From: Pseudaminobacter soli (ex Li et al. 2025)
GTDB lineage: Bacteria; Pseudomonadota; Alphaproteobacteria; Rhizobiales; Rhizobiaceae
DNA length: 64,000 nt
Reading direction: 5' to 3'
Assembly (NCBI RefSeq): GCF_003012705.1
Contig: NZ_PXYL01000011.1
Coordinates: 62,001-126,000 of the forward strand
Position numbers and translations under genes: made by a program. The notes below the pieces were generated by a model. That model was not told the origin of the DNA, made no database searches, and was given only the letters and a program-made list of their open reading frames with translations. Of the stretch, positions 27,576-36,755 are shown piece after piece. Each line of letters starts with the position of its first letter. The first letter of the stretch is position 1.

Positions 27576-28127
27576 ATGGCAAAACTGCATACGCCGCGCT
27601 GGGCCTGGGTGCTGACCGGCTCCGGCCATTTTTTCACGGAGAGCTTTGCCCTTATCCATCAGCTCGAACATTGCGATATCTTCGTTACGAAGGCCGCCGA
27701 GGAAGTGCTGCGCATGTACAAGCTGAAGCTCGATTTTCCGAAGACGATGCGGGTAATCCACGACAAGACGGCGAGCTCCATCCCCGTCGGCGGCTTTTAT
27801 CACGGCGTCTACCACACGGTGGTGATCGCGCCGGCCACCTCGAACACGGTGGCCAAATGCGTGCTCGGCATTTCCGACACCATCGCCACTAACGTCTACG
27901 CGCAGGCGGGCAAGTGCCGCGTGCCGTCGATCGTCTTTGCCTGCGACACCGCGCCGGAACTGGAGACCATGGCGCCGCATGGCATGGTGAAGGTCTATCC
28001 ACGCCCAATCGATCTCGAGCACACCGAGCGGCTGAAGGGGTTCCATTACACCACGGTGGTGGAATCGCTCGCCGATCTGGAGGCTGCGGTGGCCGCGCGC
28101 CGGGCCGAACTGGAAAGCCATGGCTGA
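27576..28127 (+). CDS. DmrB/AfpA-like flavoprotein
   Basis: This is a flavoprotein of 183 aa with a PF02441-type fold: TGSGHFFTESF at the FMN phosphate site, VVIAPATSNTVAKCVLGISD in the middle and PSIVFACDTAPE further on. Related proteins include dihydromethanopterin reductase DmrB and archaeoflavoprotein. Bacterial homologues in H4MPT clusters are proposed to reduce dihydromethanopterin. The start ATG 27576 follows GAGGGGAGCGG directly after the kinase stop; the C-terminus overlaps the next gene by 8 bp. Confidence 0.85.
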   Translation: MAKLHTPRWAWVLTGSGHFFTESFALIHQLEHCDIFVTKAAEEVLRMYKLKLDFPKTMRVIHDKTASSIPVGGFYHGVYHTVVIAPATSNTVAKCVLGISDTIATNVYAQAGKCRVPSIVFACDTAPELETMAPHGMVKVYPRPIDLEHTERLKGFHYTTVVESLADLEAAVAARRAELESHG

Positions 28128-29523
28128 GCGACTTGTCTTCCTCACCGGACACCTTGCCCGGGTGCGCCTGGAAAAGGTTCTGTCCGGCCTGGGCGAGACG
28201 GAATTTGCCTGGGAGATCATCGATATCGGGGTGAAGGTAGCGGCGCTGATGACCGAAGAGATCGTCAAGCGCCGGTTGAAGCTGCCGGAGGGGGCGGATC
28301 GCGTCATCCTACCCGGCCGCTATCGCGGCGAGCTTGACCGACTGACGCGGCATTTTAACGTGCCCTTCGTACGTGGCCCCGACGAGGTGGCCGACCTACC
28401 AGGCTTTCTCGGCCGCGCCGGCCAGTCGCCGGACCTTTCGCGGCACGACATGCGCATCTTCGCCGAAATCGTTGATGCGCCGATGCTTCCAATTGCCGGG
28501 CTGCTGGCGCGGGCGCGGGTTCTGGCGGACGCTGGCGCTGACGTGATCGACCTTGGCTGCCTGCCGGAAACGCCGTTCCCGCTGCTTGGCGAGGCTGTGC
28601 GCGCGCTGAAGACCGAGGGTCTCGCCGTCAGCGTCGACTCGGCCAGCGCCGAGGAACTGCGGATCGGCGCAGAAGCCGGCGCGGACTTTCTGCTCAGCCT
28701 CAATGAGGAGACGCTGCCGCTCGCGTTCGATTATCCGGCCGTGCCGGTGCTGATCCCGTCCATTCCGGGCGATCTGGACTCACTTGGCCGCGCGATCGAG
28801 ATGGCTGAGCGCAAGGGCATAAAGTTCATCGCCGACCCGGTGCTCGACCCGATCCATTTTGGCTTTGCCGCATCGCTCGGCCGCTTCATCGAGGCGCGGC
28901 GGCGCTGGCCGCATGTCGAACTTCTAATGGGCACCGGCAACCTCACTGAACTGACGGACGCCGACAGCTCCGGCGTCACCGCCATGCTGGCCGGGCTGTG
29001 CTCGGAGCTTGGCGTACGCAATGTGCTGACGGTGCATGTCAGCCCGCACACGGTGCGCACGGTGGAGGAACACGACATCGCCCGGCGCGTCATGTTCGCC
29101 GCGCGCGCCGACGGGGCGCTGCCGCGCGACTATCACCCGGGTCTGCTGCAGGTGCACGACCGCAAGCCCTATGCGTCGAGCCTCGAAGACATCGCGGCCC
29201 TTGCCGCCGATGTGCGCGACGCCAATTTCCGCATCATGACTGCCGAAGACGGCGTCCACATTTTCAACAGCAAGGGCCACGCGGTGGCGTCGGATGCGTT
29301 TGCGCTGTTTCCGGGGCTTGGTGTTGAAAATGATGGCGCGCATGCCTTCTATCTCGGCGCGGAGCTGATGAAGGCCGAAATCGCTTGGCGGCTTGGCAAG
29401 CGCTATGCGCAGGACGAGCCGCTGGCATGGGGCGTGGCGGCGCCCGAACCCGAAGCCGACCGCACGCGGCTGGCCGAAGCCGGCCACACGCTGCGAGCGA
29501 AGGGCAGAAAGGAGGGAGAGTGA
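28120..29523 (+). CDS. Dihydropteroate synthase-related protein (DUF6513 type)
   Basis: This is a 467-aa protein specific to H4MPT clusters. Residues 1-110 form a lead domain (FLTGHLARVRLEKVL); the middle is a TIM barrel like dihydropteroate synthase, with ADAGADVIDLG and LAVSVDSAS. The exact reaction is unproven; condensation of a pterin with an aminobenzene-ribose is expected from the fold and pathway. The start is ATG 28120. It overlaps the flavoprotein by 8 bp and shares TGATG with the next gene. Confidence 0.85.
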   Translation: MAERLVFLTGHLARVRLEKVLSGLGETEFAWEIIDIGVKVAALMTEEIVKRRLKLPEGADRVILPGRYRGELDRLTRHFNVPFVRGPDEVADLPGFLGRAGQSPDLSRHDMRIFAEIVDAPMLPIAGLLARARVLADAGADVIDLGCLPETPFPLLGEAVRALKTEGLAVSVDSASAEELRIGAEAGADFLLSLNEETLPLAFDYPAVPVLIPSIPGDLDSLGRAIEMAERKGIKFIADPVLDPIHFGFAASLGRFIEARRRWPHVELLMGTGNLTELTDADSSGVTAMLAGLCSELGVRNVLTVHVSPHTVRTVEEHDIARRVMFAARADGALPRDYHPGLLQVHDRKPYASSLEDIAALAADVRDANFRIMTAEDGVHIFNSKGHAVASDAFALFPGLGVENDGAHAFYLGAELMKAEIAWRLGKRYAQDEPLAWGVAAPEPEADRTRLAEAGHTLRAKGRKEGE

Positions 29524-30143
29524 TGCCCTATATCCGCGAAACGATCCTCACCACGGTGGACAAAAACGGCAATGTGCACATCGCTCCGCTGGGCATCATC
29601 GCCGAGGAGGACGGCTGGATCATCGCTCCGTTCCGCCCCTCGGCCACGCTCGACAATCTGGCGGAAGTGCCCTTCGCCATCGCCAACTATACCGACGACA
29701 CCCGCATCTTCGCCGGCTGCCTGACCGGCCGCAAGGACTGGCCGACCGCGCCGGTGGCAAATTGCCCGGTGCCGAGGCTGGAAGCGGCGCTGGCGCATTC
29801 GGTGCTGGAGGTGGTGCATGTCGATGACGACGGCGTGCGCCCGCGCCATTTCTGCCGGGTGGTGGCCGAGGAAACGCACGCGCCCTTCACTGGCTTCAAC
29901 CGCGCCAAGGCGGCGGTGTTGGAACTGGCCATTCTCGTCAGCCGGCTCGGCATGTTGCCGCGCGAGAAGATCGAGGCCGAGATCACCTATCTCACCATCG
30001 CCATCGAAAAAACCGCCGGCCCTGACGAAAGAGAAGCCTGGGGTTGGCTGATGGAGAAGGTGACCGATCACTTCGCGGCGCAGGACACGAGGGGGCGGGA
30101 TGTGCATGCGCGGCCTGAGGGGCCACTTCCTCCCGAGAGCTGA
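29523..30143 (+). CDS. DUF447 family protein, H4MPT cluster
   Basis: This is a 206-aa protein of the DUF447 family (flavin reductase-like split-barrel fold). Markers are ETILTTVDKNGNVHIAPLG and FAIANYTDDTRIFAGCLTGR. The start ATG 29523 shares its A with the preceding stop (TGATG). It is the last gene of the five-gene unit that began at 25749. Family members occur in archaea and H4MPT-using bacteria, so a flavin-linked step in cofactor synthesis or protection is plausible; the biochemical role is not known to me. Confidence 0.85.
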   Translation: MPYIRETILTTVDKNGNVHIAPLGIIAEEDGWIIAPFRPSATLDNLAEVPFAIANYTDDTRIFAGCLTGRKDWPTAPVANCPVPRLEAALAHSVLEVVHVDDDGVRPRHFCRVVAEETHAPFTGFNRAKAAVLELAILVSRLGMLPREKIEAEITYLTIAIEKTAGPDEREAWGWLMEKVTDHFAAQDTRGRDVHARPEGPLPPES

Positions 30144-30205
30144 TGTTTTGAGTCCGGTGGCGACTCCAAGCTCTTGGCAAATCTGATCTTTCGGATCAGC
30201 GGCCC

Positions 30206-31246
30206 TCAGGCCAAATCCTGTGCCAAAAGCGCCAATGCCGCTGCCGGGGCGGCGCTGCTTGCCTCGCTGCGAGCCTCGTCGATTGCGGCGATGAGGTCGG
30301 CGAAATCGATGAAAGGCCGCTCCATGCGCTCGGCCAGCTGCCTGACCTGCCAGCGGCCGATACCCGCGCCGACGATCGGCGCATCGCGATCCCCCGCCAG
30401 CTTCGATGCCACGCGGAAAGCCGCGTCGTGCACGGTGCGTAGCTGCTGCTCGCTGAACCAGGAAGCGATGTCGCGCCATTCCGGCAAGGCGAGGTCGGAG
30501 GCGTCGCGGCCGACCATGCGCGCCATACGCACGAAGGAGGCCTCGACCGTCTTGGCCTGGCCGTCGGCGGCTGGTTGCTTGTCGTCGTTTTCGTCGAGCA
30601 CGCCAAGGATGCGGTGCACATCGGCCATCGAGGCGAAGTATTCGTTCATCAGCGGTGACAACGCACCCCGGACGGGTGCTGCGCTTGCGATGCCGATCAG
30701 CGCGCTGCGGGTGAAGCCGGTATAGACGAGCTCGGCGGTGGCAAGGCGTCCGGCATCGTTGTAGCCGTCACTTTCGATCACGCCATTGCGCGTGACAATA
30801 ATATCGGTCGTGGTCGAGCCCATGTCGACGAACAGGGCGGTGCCGAGCTGTCTTGCAATGAACGCCGCGCTCGCATGCCAGTTGGCCGAGGCAATGTCGG
30901 CAGCCAGTGCCGTTGCCCGCTCGGGCGCAACGAAGCCGGAGCGGCCAGCATAAATCAGCGACTTGCCCGGAAAATGCTGGGCGATGATGTCGAGCAGCGA
31001 AGCGATGCCCGCCTCGCGCGAGGGGAATATGTCGGACAACTCGCCCGTCATGGTGAAGACGTTGAGGCGGCTGCCGGCAAACAGCGGGGCGGCTTGTCGC
31101 GCGGCGTAGGTCAGCCGGTCGAGGCCGAGCCAGATGGGCGTTGCCAGCGTCAGCGCCTCGACGATGCGGCCGTCCTCCGCGCGGGCGATCTTCAGATGCG
31201 CACCGCCAATGTCGCAGCCGACTATGATGTTCTTTTCTTTGCTCAC
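30206..31246 (-). CDS. Hydantoinase/oxoprolinase-like H4MPT-linked pathway protein
   Basis: This is a 346-aa ASKHA-fold protein: VGCDIGGAHLKIA phosphate-1 loop, LFVDMGSTTTDII phosphate-2 loop and VGAGIGRWQV near the C-terminus. It belongs to the set of conserved genes linked to H4MPT C1 transfer (an uncharacterised hydantoinase A/oxoprolinase-like subgroup). The ASKHA motifs predict ATP binding, so kinase or ATP-driven activity is likely. It is monocistronic, divergent from the HisA-like gene with only 37 bp between starts, and convergent with the DUF447 gene (62-bp gap). Confidence 0.88.
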   Translation of the reverse strand: MSKEKNIIVGCDIGGAHLKIARAEDGRIVEALTLATPIWLGLDRLTYAARQAAPLFAGSRLNVFTMTGELSDIFPSREAGIASLLDIIAQHFPGKSLIYAGRSGFVAPERATALAADIASANWHASAAFIARQLGTALFVDMGSTTTDIIVTRNGVIESDGYNDAGRLATAELVYTGFTRSALIGIASAAPVRGALSPLMNEYFASMADVHRILGVLDENDDKQPAADGQAKTVEASFVRMARMVGRDASDLALPEWRDIASWFSEQQLRTVHDAAFRVASKLAGDRDAPIVGAGIGRWQVRQLAERMERPFIDFADLIAAIDEARSEASSAAPAAALALLAQDLA

Positions 31247-31283
31247 GCTTCACGCTTTCATAGGGCCGAACCGAGGGTTGCAG

Positions 31284-31988
31284 ATGCGTATCATTCCCGT
31301 GCTCGATCTGAAAGGCGGCCAGGTGGTCAGGGCCGAACAGGGCCGGCGCGACCGCTACAAGCCGATCGTCACGCCGCTCAGCGCAAGCGCCGATATCGTG
31401 GCTGTGGCCGAGGGCTTGCGCGGCGTTCACCCCTTCTCGACCTTCTACATCGCTGATCTCGATGCGATCGAAGGCCGGGTGCCGAACGCGGAAGCGCTGG
31501 GGCGCCTGACTGCGGCGATCCCCGGCACGCTGGAACTTTGGGTCGACGCCGGCCTCGCTGATGTGGTCGATTTTGCAGCTGCGCTCCCGACGCCTGCTTT
31601 ATGCCCGGTGCTCGGCTCGGAATCGCAGAAGGATGCGGGCGTGCTACGGCAATTTCACGAGCATCCTAATCTCATCCTCTCGCTCGATTTTTTTGCCGAC
31701 GGTTTTCGTGGTCCAAGCGAACTTCTCCACGACACCGACCTCTGGCCGAACCGCGTGATCGTGATGACGCTGGCCAAAGTCGGCGCCGCCGCCGGTCCCG
31801 ATTTCTCGCGGCTGCGCGAGATCAAGGCCAGGTCCGGGGAGCGCGAGGTGATTGCCGCCGGCGGCGTGCGCCATGAAGCGGATCTGCGCGAACTCGCGGC
31901 GCTTGGCATCTCGGCCGCGCTTGTGGCGACATCGCTGCATGATGGGACGTTGACCGGGGCGCAGATCGCTAAGCTGGCGACGGCTTGA
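31284..31988 (+). CDS. HisA/HisF-related TIM-barrel protein, H4MPT cluster
   Basis: This is a 234-aa barrel related to HisA: MRIIPVLDLKGGQVVRA at the N-terminus, IADLDAIEG at the second strand and IAAGGVRHEADL at the phosphate site. True HisA isomerases lie in his operons and bind ribose phosphates; here the gene is inside a methanopterin cluster, so a different ribose-phosphate or aminobenzene substrate is likely. The start is ATG 31284 with a GAGGG ribosome site. It faces the fae gene (218-bp gap holding a CCCGCG/CGCGGG hairpin at 32047-32063). Confidence 0.87.
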   Translation: MRIIPVLDLKGGQVVRAEQGRRDRYKPIVTPLSASADIVAVAEGLRGVHPFSTFYIADLDAIEGRVPNAEALGRLTAAIPGTLELWVDAGLADVVDFAAALPTPALCPVLGSESQKDAGVLRQFHEHPNLILSLDFFADGFRGPSELLHDTDLWPNRVIVMTLAKVGAAAGPDFSRLREIKARSGEREVIAAGGVRHEADLRELAALGISAALVATSLHDGTLTGAQIAKLATA

Positions 31989-32206
31989 ACATCGCTCCCA
32001 TCAGTACACGCGCAAGGACAGGATCGGCGCACACCCATCCGGCCCACCCGCGCGCCTCGCGGGCAGACGCATTTGGCCGACCACCTCCGAAGAGCTCGCC
32101 GGGAACTCTCCGGATGTCGGCGTCAGAACCCCAGCATCTTCATCAACCGGCGCCACAGACCATCCGGCTCGGCAGAGGGTTTTACCTGGGCGGGGCTGTC
32201 TCTTGT

Positions 32207-32716
32207 CTATGAAGCTCCGAAGGGGTGCTTGACCGAATCGCGCTGCGCGGTCGCCTCGGCCGCCGTTGGCGTGCCTGCGATGGCGCGCTGGATGGCCTCC
32301 TTCACAGCCTGATAGTTGAACTGCTGAATCTTGGCGTCGTCGCTGGCTTCCCAGTGAATGAACACGCCCACGCAGATGAAGACGTCGTCGGCTTCCTCGG
32401 CAGGAATGATGCCTTCGGCGACGCTGTCCTGCACTGCCTTCGCCACGGCGAACTGGGCGGGGCCGAACATCTGCAGCGCCTGCTTGGCGCCCTTGATCGT
32501 GACCTTGTTGAAGAGGACGGTATTGGGTTTGCAGGGAAGGTTGGGCGTAAGCACCGCCAGCAGCGTGGTGAAGCCTTCCTTGTTGTTGGTCAGCGCGTGA
32601 CAGAACGCCGTTTCGACCGGGCTGCCTCTCGGGCCGATGAGCAAATCGACGTGGGCCACCTCGTTGCCGTCGCCGACAAGCGATTCGCCGACCATCACTT
32701 TATTGATCTTTGCCAT
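32207..32716 (-). CDS. fae: Formaldehyde-activating enzyme Fae
   Basis: This condenses formaldehyde with tetrahydromethanopterin, the entry step that detoxifies formaldehyde made by XoxF. It has 169 aa, the normal size. Family markers are [21 protein letters not shown] (first 20 aa region near residue 8), [18 protein letters not shown] and the C-terminal VGVFIHWEA. The start ATG 32716 follows GGAGGAG; an upstream in-frame stretch is not conserved. It sits 156 bp downstream of the CitG-like gene on the same strand and is likely able to be transcribed alone as an abundant message. Confidence 0.97.
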   Translation of the reverse strand: MAKINKVMVGESLVGDGNEVAHVDLLIGPRGSPVETAFCHALTNNKEGFTTLLAVLTPNLPCKPNTVLFNKVTIKGAKQALQMFGPAQFAVAKAVQDSVAEGIIPAEEADDVFICVGVFIHWEASDDAKIQQFNYQAVKEAIQRAIAGTPTAAEATAQRDSVKHPFGAS

Positions 32717-32872
32717 GCCAATTCTCCTCCAAGACACAATTGTGGTGCCCATAGATGCCGCTTTCGAGCGGGCGTCCAATGGACAGCTATCCTTGTTGGC
32801 AGCGTCCGGAAACCCCGGACCGGTTGGCTAGATAGCCGCGAAAGCACTGCTTCCGCTGCGGAAATTCAAGCA

Positions 32873-33727
32873 TCAACCCAGCGCCCGCGCAAGGCGCACT
32901 CCCAGATTGTGGACTAAAAGACAAGCCACCGTTAAGTCGGCCGAGGTACCCGGGTTTATACCTTGTGCCTTCAACCGCGCGTCGAAGTCCATCAGCACCA
33001 CCACACGCTGCTCGTCGTTTTGCGCGAGGGCGAATTCGGCGCGAACGGAACGCGCCTCGTCGCGCACTTGCTCCGCCTCTTCGAGATCGAACTTGCGCTG
33101 CACATGGCTGTCGGGAAAGGCGGTCAGAAACTCCAGATAGGCATGCACGGCAGGCCACATGCCGGTTTCGCCCCGTTCGATTGCGGCTTCCAGCGCGGGA
33201 AGCCCGAGGTCGAAAATGTCGGCAAAGCCGGTGACATATTGCCGGGCGATGCGGTCGCGGTCTGCCGCTTCTCCCATCGCCTCCAGCAGGCCCACGGTGG
33301 GCGCTTCGCGGACGTCATGCTCGGATGCCGAGCCAAGGCCGCCCGGCGAGGCACGCACGATGGCTTCGAAGACGGCTGCGGTGTCGTCGAGATCGATTTT
33401 CTGAAGCACCCGGTTCAGATTCTCGCACAAGTTCGCGCCATCCATGGCCGCTGCCGCTGCAAGCGGTCCGCAAAGCAGGATGATGCCGAGATTGGTGTTG
33501 GTGTCGACGGCGGCGCGCGTGGCGCGAACGGCTTCGAGAATGCGCCGGCCGAGCGGCAGCGACGGGTCCGTCAGCGGCGCGGCGGAAACTTTTGCGCTGG
33601 TGAGGAACTCCTGCACCGTCATGCGGTGGCCGTCAGCAAACAGGTGAACATTGCCGGGCTTCAGCGCCTCGACCTCCTGCCGGCAGGCGTCCTCATAGGC
33701 TGCCCGGATGGTTTCTCTGCTCGCCAT
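32873..33727 (-). CDS. CitG-like triphosphoribosyl-dephospho-CoA synthase family protein
   Basis: This is a 284-aa protein of the CitG/MdcB family: EALKPGNVHLFADGH near the N-terminus, NTNLGIILL, GLGSASEHD and a C-terminal NPGTSADLT. Such enzymes attach ribose-phosphate to adenosine derivatives. In H4MPT clusters the homologue is thought to act in building the ribose part of the cofactor, which is unproven. The start is ATG 33727, 2 bp after the stop of the ATP-grasp gene; a TTG at 33733 would overlap that gene. Confidence 0.85.
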   Translation of the reverse strand: MASRETIRAAYEDACRQEVEALKPGNVHLFADGHRMTVQEFLTSAKVSAAPLTDPSLPLGRRILEAVRATRAAVDTNTNLGIILLCGPLAAAAAMDGANLCENLNRVLQKIDLDDTAAVFEAIVRASPGGLGSASEHDVREAPTVGLLEAMGEAADRDRIARQYVTGFADIFDLGLPALEAAIERGETGMWPAVHAYLEFLTAFPDSHVQRKFDLEEAEQVRDEARSVRAEFALAQNDEQRVVVLMDFDARLKAQGINPGTSADLTVACLLVHNLGVRLARALG

Positions 33728-33729
33728 GG

Positions 33730-34653
33730 TCAAGACACCGCGCTTGCAGGGAGGGGCATGGCCGGTTTCTCGGCGCGGGCATCGAGGAAACCGAGCAGGG
33801 CTTCGGCAATGGCGTCGGCGATGTCGATCTCCACCACGGACTGGAGGCCCGACCAGGCGGGCATGCTGTTGACCTCAAGGACGAAGGGCCGGCCATCGGC
33901 GTCGGGCAGGATGTCCACGCCGGCAAAATCGGCGCCCACTGCTTTGGCAGCGGCCAGCGCCAGCCTTTCCAGCTCGCTGTCGTGCGAGACAAGCCCTTCG
34001 GGCGTAGCGCCGCGGTTAATGTTGGTGATCCAGTCGTCGCCACGCCGCGCCATCATAGCCAGCACTTTGCCGGCGCAGACGAAGACGCGGTAGTCGCGGA
34101 AGGGCGGGCCGGCGCGCTTTATGTAGCGCTGAAGGTAATAGACGCCATTGATCTCTTCCTCGGCCGGCAGATCCTCGACGCCGTTGATGAGCCTGATGCC
34201 GCGCCCCTGCGCGCCAAAGAGCGGTTTCAGCACTAGCGGGCCAGCCTCGCGTGCCACGACGGCCTCCGCCGCCTCCCGGCCTTCCACCGCGAAAGTGGCT
34301 GGGGTGGGCAGCCCGGCCAGCTGAAGAACAAAAGTGGTCATCGACTTGTCGACGCAGCGTTCTATGGCTTGCGCCGAGTTCCACACCGGTACGCCGAGTG
34401 CCCGAAGCGCGTGCAGCACGCCGAGCCTGCGGGTGATGGCTTCGAACGATCCGGCCGCGACCGAGCGCACCAGCACCGCCTCGGGCAGGTCGCCGCCGTC
34501 AAAGCCCGGTATGGCAAGACCGGACGGGCTGCCGGTGTCGAAGCCGATTTCCGAGAGGGCGGCGGTGATCGTGTCGCAGCCGCGCCTTTGGAGCGCCGCC
34601 GCAAGCCCCCTCGAGCGGTTGCCGACGATATCGTTGACGACCAGGACCTTCAC
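33730..34653 (-). CDS. ATP-grasp ligase, RimK-like, H4MPT cluster
   Basis: This is a 307-aa ATP-grasp protein: PLVLKPLFGAQGRGIRLI carries the grasp loop, RDYRVFVCAGKVLAMMAR the central strands, and FVLEVNSMPAWSGLQ the magnesium-binding Glu/Asn. Relatives include the archaeal glutamate ligase for methanopterin (MptN) and RimK. Bacterial H4MPT is usually shorter than the archaeal form, so the ligated group is uncertain. The start is GTG 34653 with AAGGGC upstream, 15 bp after the mch stop. Confidence 0.87.
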   Translation of the reverse strand: MKVLVVNDIVGNRSRGLAAALQRRGCDTITAALSEIGFDTGSPSGLAIPGFDGGDLPEAVLVRSVAAGSFEAITRRLGVLHALRALGVPVWNSAQAIERCVDKSMTTFVLQLAGLPTPATFAVEGREAAEAVVAREAGPLVLKPLFGAQGRGIRLINGVEDLPAEEEINGVYYLQRYIKRAGPPFRDYRVFVCAGKVLAMMARRGDDWITNINRGATPEGLVSHDSELERLALAAAKAVGADFAGVDILPDADGRPFVLEVNSMPAWSGLQSVVEIDIADAIAEALLGFLDARAEKPAMPLPASAVS

Positions 34654-34668
34654 GCGCAGCCCTTTTTT

Positions 34669-35625
34669 TCAACCAAGACATCTCTCCAGCATGACGAGGT
34701 CGCGCCGCCCGGCGCGGAACGTGTCGCCGGTATCGATTGCCGTAACGAGGATCTCGGCCGGGCTGAACAGCAGCGGATCGATGGCGTAGAAATCGCCCTT
34801 GAAGTGCTTGAATATCTCGGCGAACGGGCGACCGTGGTCGCGCGAGGTGCCGCTGGGGATTTTTTCAGCCAGTTCGCGCGCGTCCTCGGCCGAGCCGCGC
34901 ACGAAAAGCTGCGCCACGCCGCCATAGATGATCGCGTCGTTGGTGCGGCCCATCGCGGTCAGGAAATCCGGATGCGGAGCAGGCACGGGCGCGGTGGCCG
35001 CACCGTCGACGATATTGTCGAGCGGGAACTTCAAGTCGTTGGCCTTGTGCAGTACGACTTCCAGAACGCGGCTGACGATCTGCACCGCGCCGGCGAGGCT
35101 CTGCGTCGGCGCGTAGATGAAGGTGAGGTTTTCAGGTGCGATGCCGGTTGCCTTCGATACCCTTTCCACCACGGCCGGCGGCGGCGGGTTTGCCGTTTCC
35201 AGAATGACGGCCGTCCTGTCGGCTTTCTCGCGATAAGTCAGCGTCTGAAACAGCGGCTCGACGCAGGCCAGCGCGCGTACCGGGCCCGAGCCCATGGCGA
35301 AATAGTCGCCGCTCGACAGGTTCCAGCCGGCATATTGCGCGGCAAGGCAGGCGATCACTGGCTGCGATGAACGCACCTCGACATTGAGCGGATATCTTTC
35401 GGCCGTGGCGCTCATGACGAGCGAGACGGTGCCAAGCCCGCCCATGGCAGCTTCGGCCATGCGCAGGCCGGCTTCGATGCTGCCGAGCGTTTTTGCGCCG
35501 GCGTCGATCAATCGTTCGCCGAGCGGGCCGGTGGAAACCGACACGCGCAGGCGTTCGGCGTCGTCGACCATGCTCTGGGCGATGCGAGCGGCATTTTCGT
35601 TGAGGAAGGCTGAACCTTCTTTCAT
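34669..35625 (-). CDS. mch: Methenyltetrahydromethanopterin cyclohydrolase Mch
   Basis: This converts methenyl-H4MPT to formyl-H4MPT in formaldehyde oxidation. It has 318 aa, typical for the family. Markers are GLGTVSLVMSATAERYPLNVEV, here noted at about residues 63-85, SGDYFAMGSGPVRAL, and GAATAPVPAPHPDFL. The start ATG 35625 overlaps the upstream ATP-grasp stop by 4 bp (ATGA). It lies between two ATP-grasp genes and downstream of mtdB, the order seen in other H4MPT methylotrophs. Confidence 0.97.
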   Translation of the reverse strand: MKEGSAFLNENAARIAQSMVDDAERLRVSVSTGPLGERLIDAGAKTLGSIEAGLRMAEAAMGGLGTVSLVMSATAERYPLNVEVRSSQPVIACLAAQYAGWNLSSGDYFAMGSGPVRALACVEPLFQTLTYREKADRTAVILETANPPPPAVVERVSKATGIAPENLTFIYAPTQSLAGAVQIVSRVLEVVLHKANDLKFPLDNIVDGAATAPVPAPHPDFLTAMGRTNDAIIYGGVAQLFVRGSAEDARELAEKIPSGTSRDHGRPFAEIFKHFKGDFYAIDPLLFSPAEILVTAIDTGDTFRAGRRDLVMLERCLG

Positions 35626-36755
35626 GGCTGGGCACCTCCTGCCCATTGGCGTTGCAGTTCCCGTGCGCGGGCATTCAATGCCTGCCGGGTGGCGCGGATG
35701 TTGGCGCCGCGCGCAAAGATGGTGCAGACCGGATCGCCCGCCTGAAGTGCTGTGCCGGCCGATTGCCGGTCGGCGGCCCAGTCGGGCCAGTCGATCTCGG
35801 GAAAACACTCCAGCGGCCGGTCGGTATAGGCGATCACCGAAGCCATGCAATCGGAAAAGGCCGGCAGCCGGAACGGATGCCCGCGCGAGGCGCAAAGATG
35901 AGCCTCGATCAGCGGCGCCTCTTCAGTGTCGAAGATGTCGAGCGTGGCGCCGGGCCGCGGGTTGATTTCGAGCAGGTGATAGCCCTGCGCATTGCGGATC
36001 AGGTCGGCGCTGCACAGGCCGACGAGATTGCAGCGGCGGGTCAATGCCGAGAGCCAGCCGCCAATCATCTCGGCATCCCTGCGGTCGAAGCGGCTGAGCC
36101 GCACCGCGCCGCCATAGCGATAGGGCGCGTTGGCTGCGGGCGATGCGAATTGCCGGCTGAAGCCGACGATGCGCGCCTCCCCGCCATCGCCGATGAACAG
36201 GACTGAGACGCTTCTGCCCTCGACAAAGCGCTGGAAGTAACGGCCGGGCGCGGCGGCATCGCCATTGGCGCGGCTGATATGCGTGCCGCCGGCGCCGCCG
36301 TCGCGCTTCACCAGCCAGTTTTGCGGATCGCCCGGCCGTTCACGCCGGATTTCCGGGTGGGGGACACCGAGTTCCGTGCAATCTGCGGCGAAGCGCTCGG
36401 GATCCTTGATGCGGCGGATTGCGTCGCCGCGGCATCCGGCCAGCGGAAAGTGCCGGGCAAGCGTGTCGATGAGTTCGGGCCGGCGCTCGAAGCCAGAGCC
36501 GCAGACTAGTGCCAGCGGTTCCTCGCCTATGGAAAGCTCGCTCAGCGTGCCGACGATGCGATCCGGGTCGATGCCGTTGTGCAGGTCGCCGGGAAGTATC
36601 GCCGTGCGTTCGGCCAGCGCACGCGTGTCGTCGTCGCAAAAGAAGTCGGCGACAAGCGCGCGATAGCCGGCGTGGCGCGCGGCGGCCGCCAGCGCGCGGC
36701 CGGAAATCGCCGCGATCAGAACGGCCTTCGAGTTACTTTGCGATCTCGCGCGCAA
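35622..36755 (-). CDS. Second ATP-grasp protein, between mtdB and mch
   Basis: This is a 377-aa ATP-grasp protein with QNWLVKRDGGAGGTHISRA as grasp loop and HLLEINPRPGATLDIFD as the magnesium site. It is more divergent than its neighbour at 33730. The only usable start I find is TTG at 36755, which would overlap mtdB by 23 bp; there is no ATG or GTG near the conserved N-terminus (KAVLIAAISGRALAAAA). It ends in a 4-bp overlap with mch. The role in cofactor assembly is inferred from context. Confidence 0.82.
   Translation of the reverse strand: MRARSQSNSKAVLIAAISGRALAAAARHAGYRALVADFFCDDDTRALAERTAILPGDLHNGIDPDRIVGTLSELSIGEEPLALVCGSGFERRPELIDTLARHFPLAGCRGDAIRRIKDPERFAADCTELGVPHPEIRRERPGDPQNWLVKRDGGAGGTHISRANGDAAAPGRYFQRFVEGRSVSVLFIGDGGEARIVGFSRQFASPAANAPYRYGGAVRLSRFDRRDAEMIGGWLSALTRRCNLVGLCSADLIRNAQGYHLLEINPRPGATLDIFDTEEAPLIEAHLCASRGHPFRLPAFSDCMASVIAYTDRPLECFPEIDWPDWAADRQSAGTALQAGDPVCTIFARGANIRATRQALNARARELQRQWAGGAQP

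Noticed and set aside
31284-31988. Histidine biosynthesis gene hisA
   Set aside because: No other his gene is near, and the gene lies in an H4MPT cluster where a HisA-like paralogue is commonly found.
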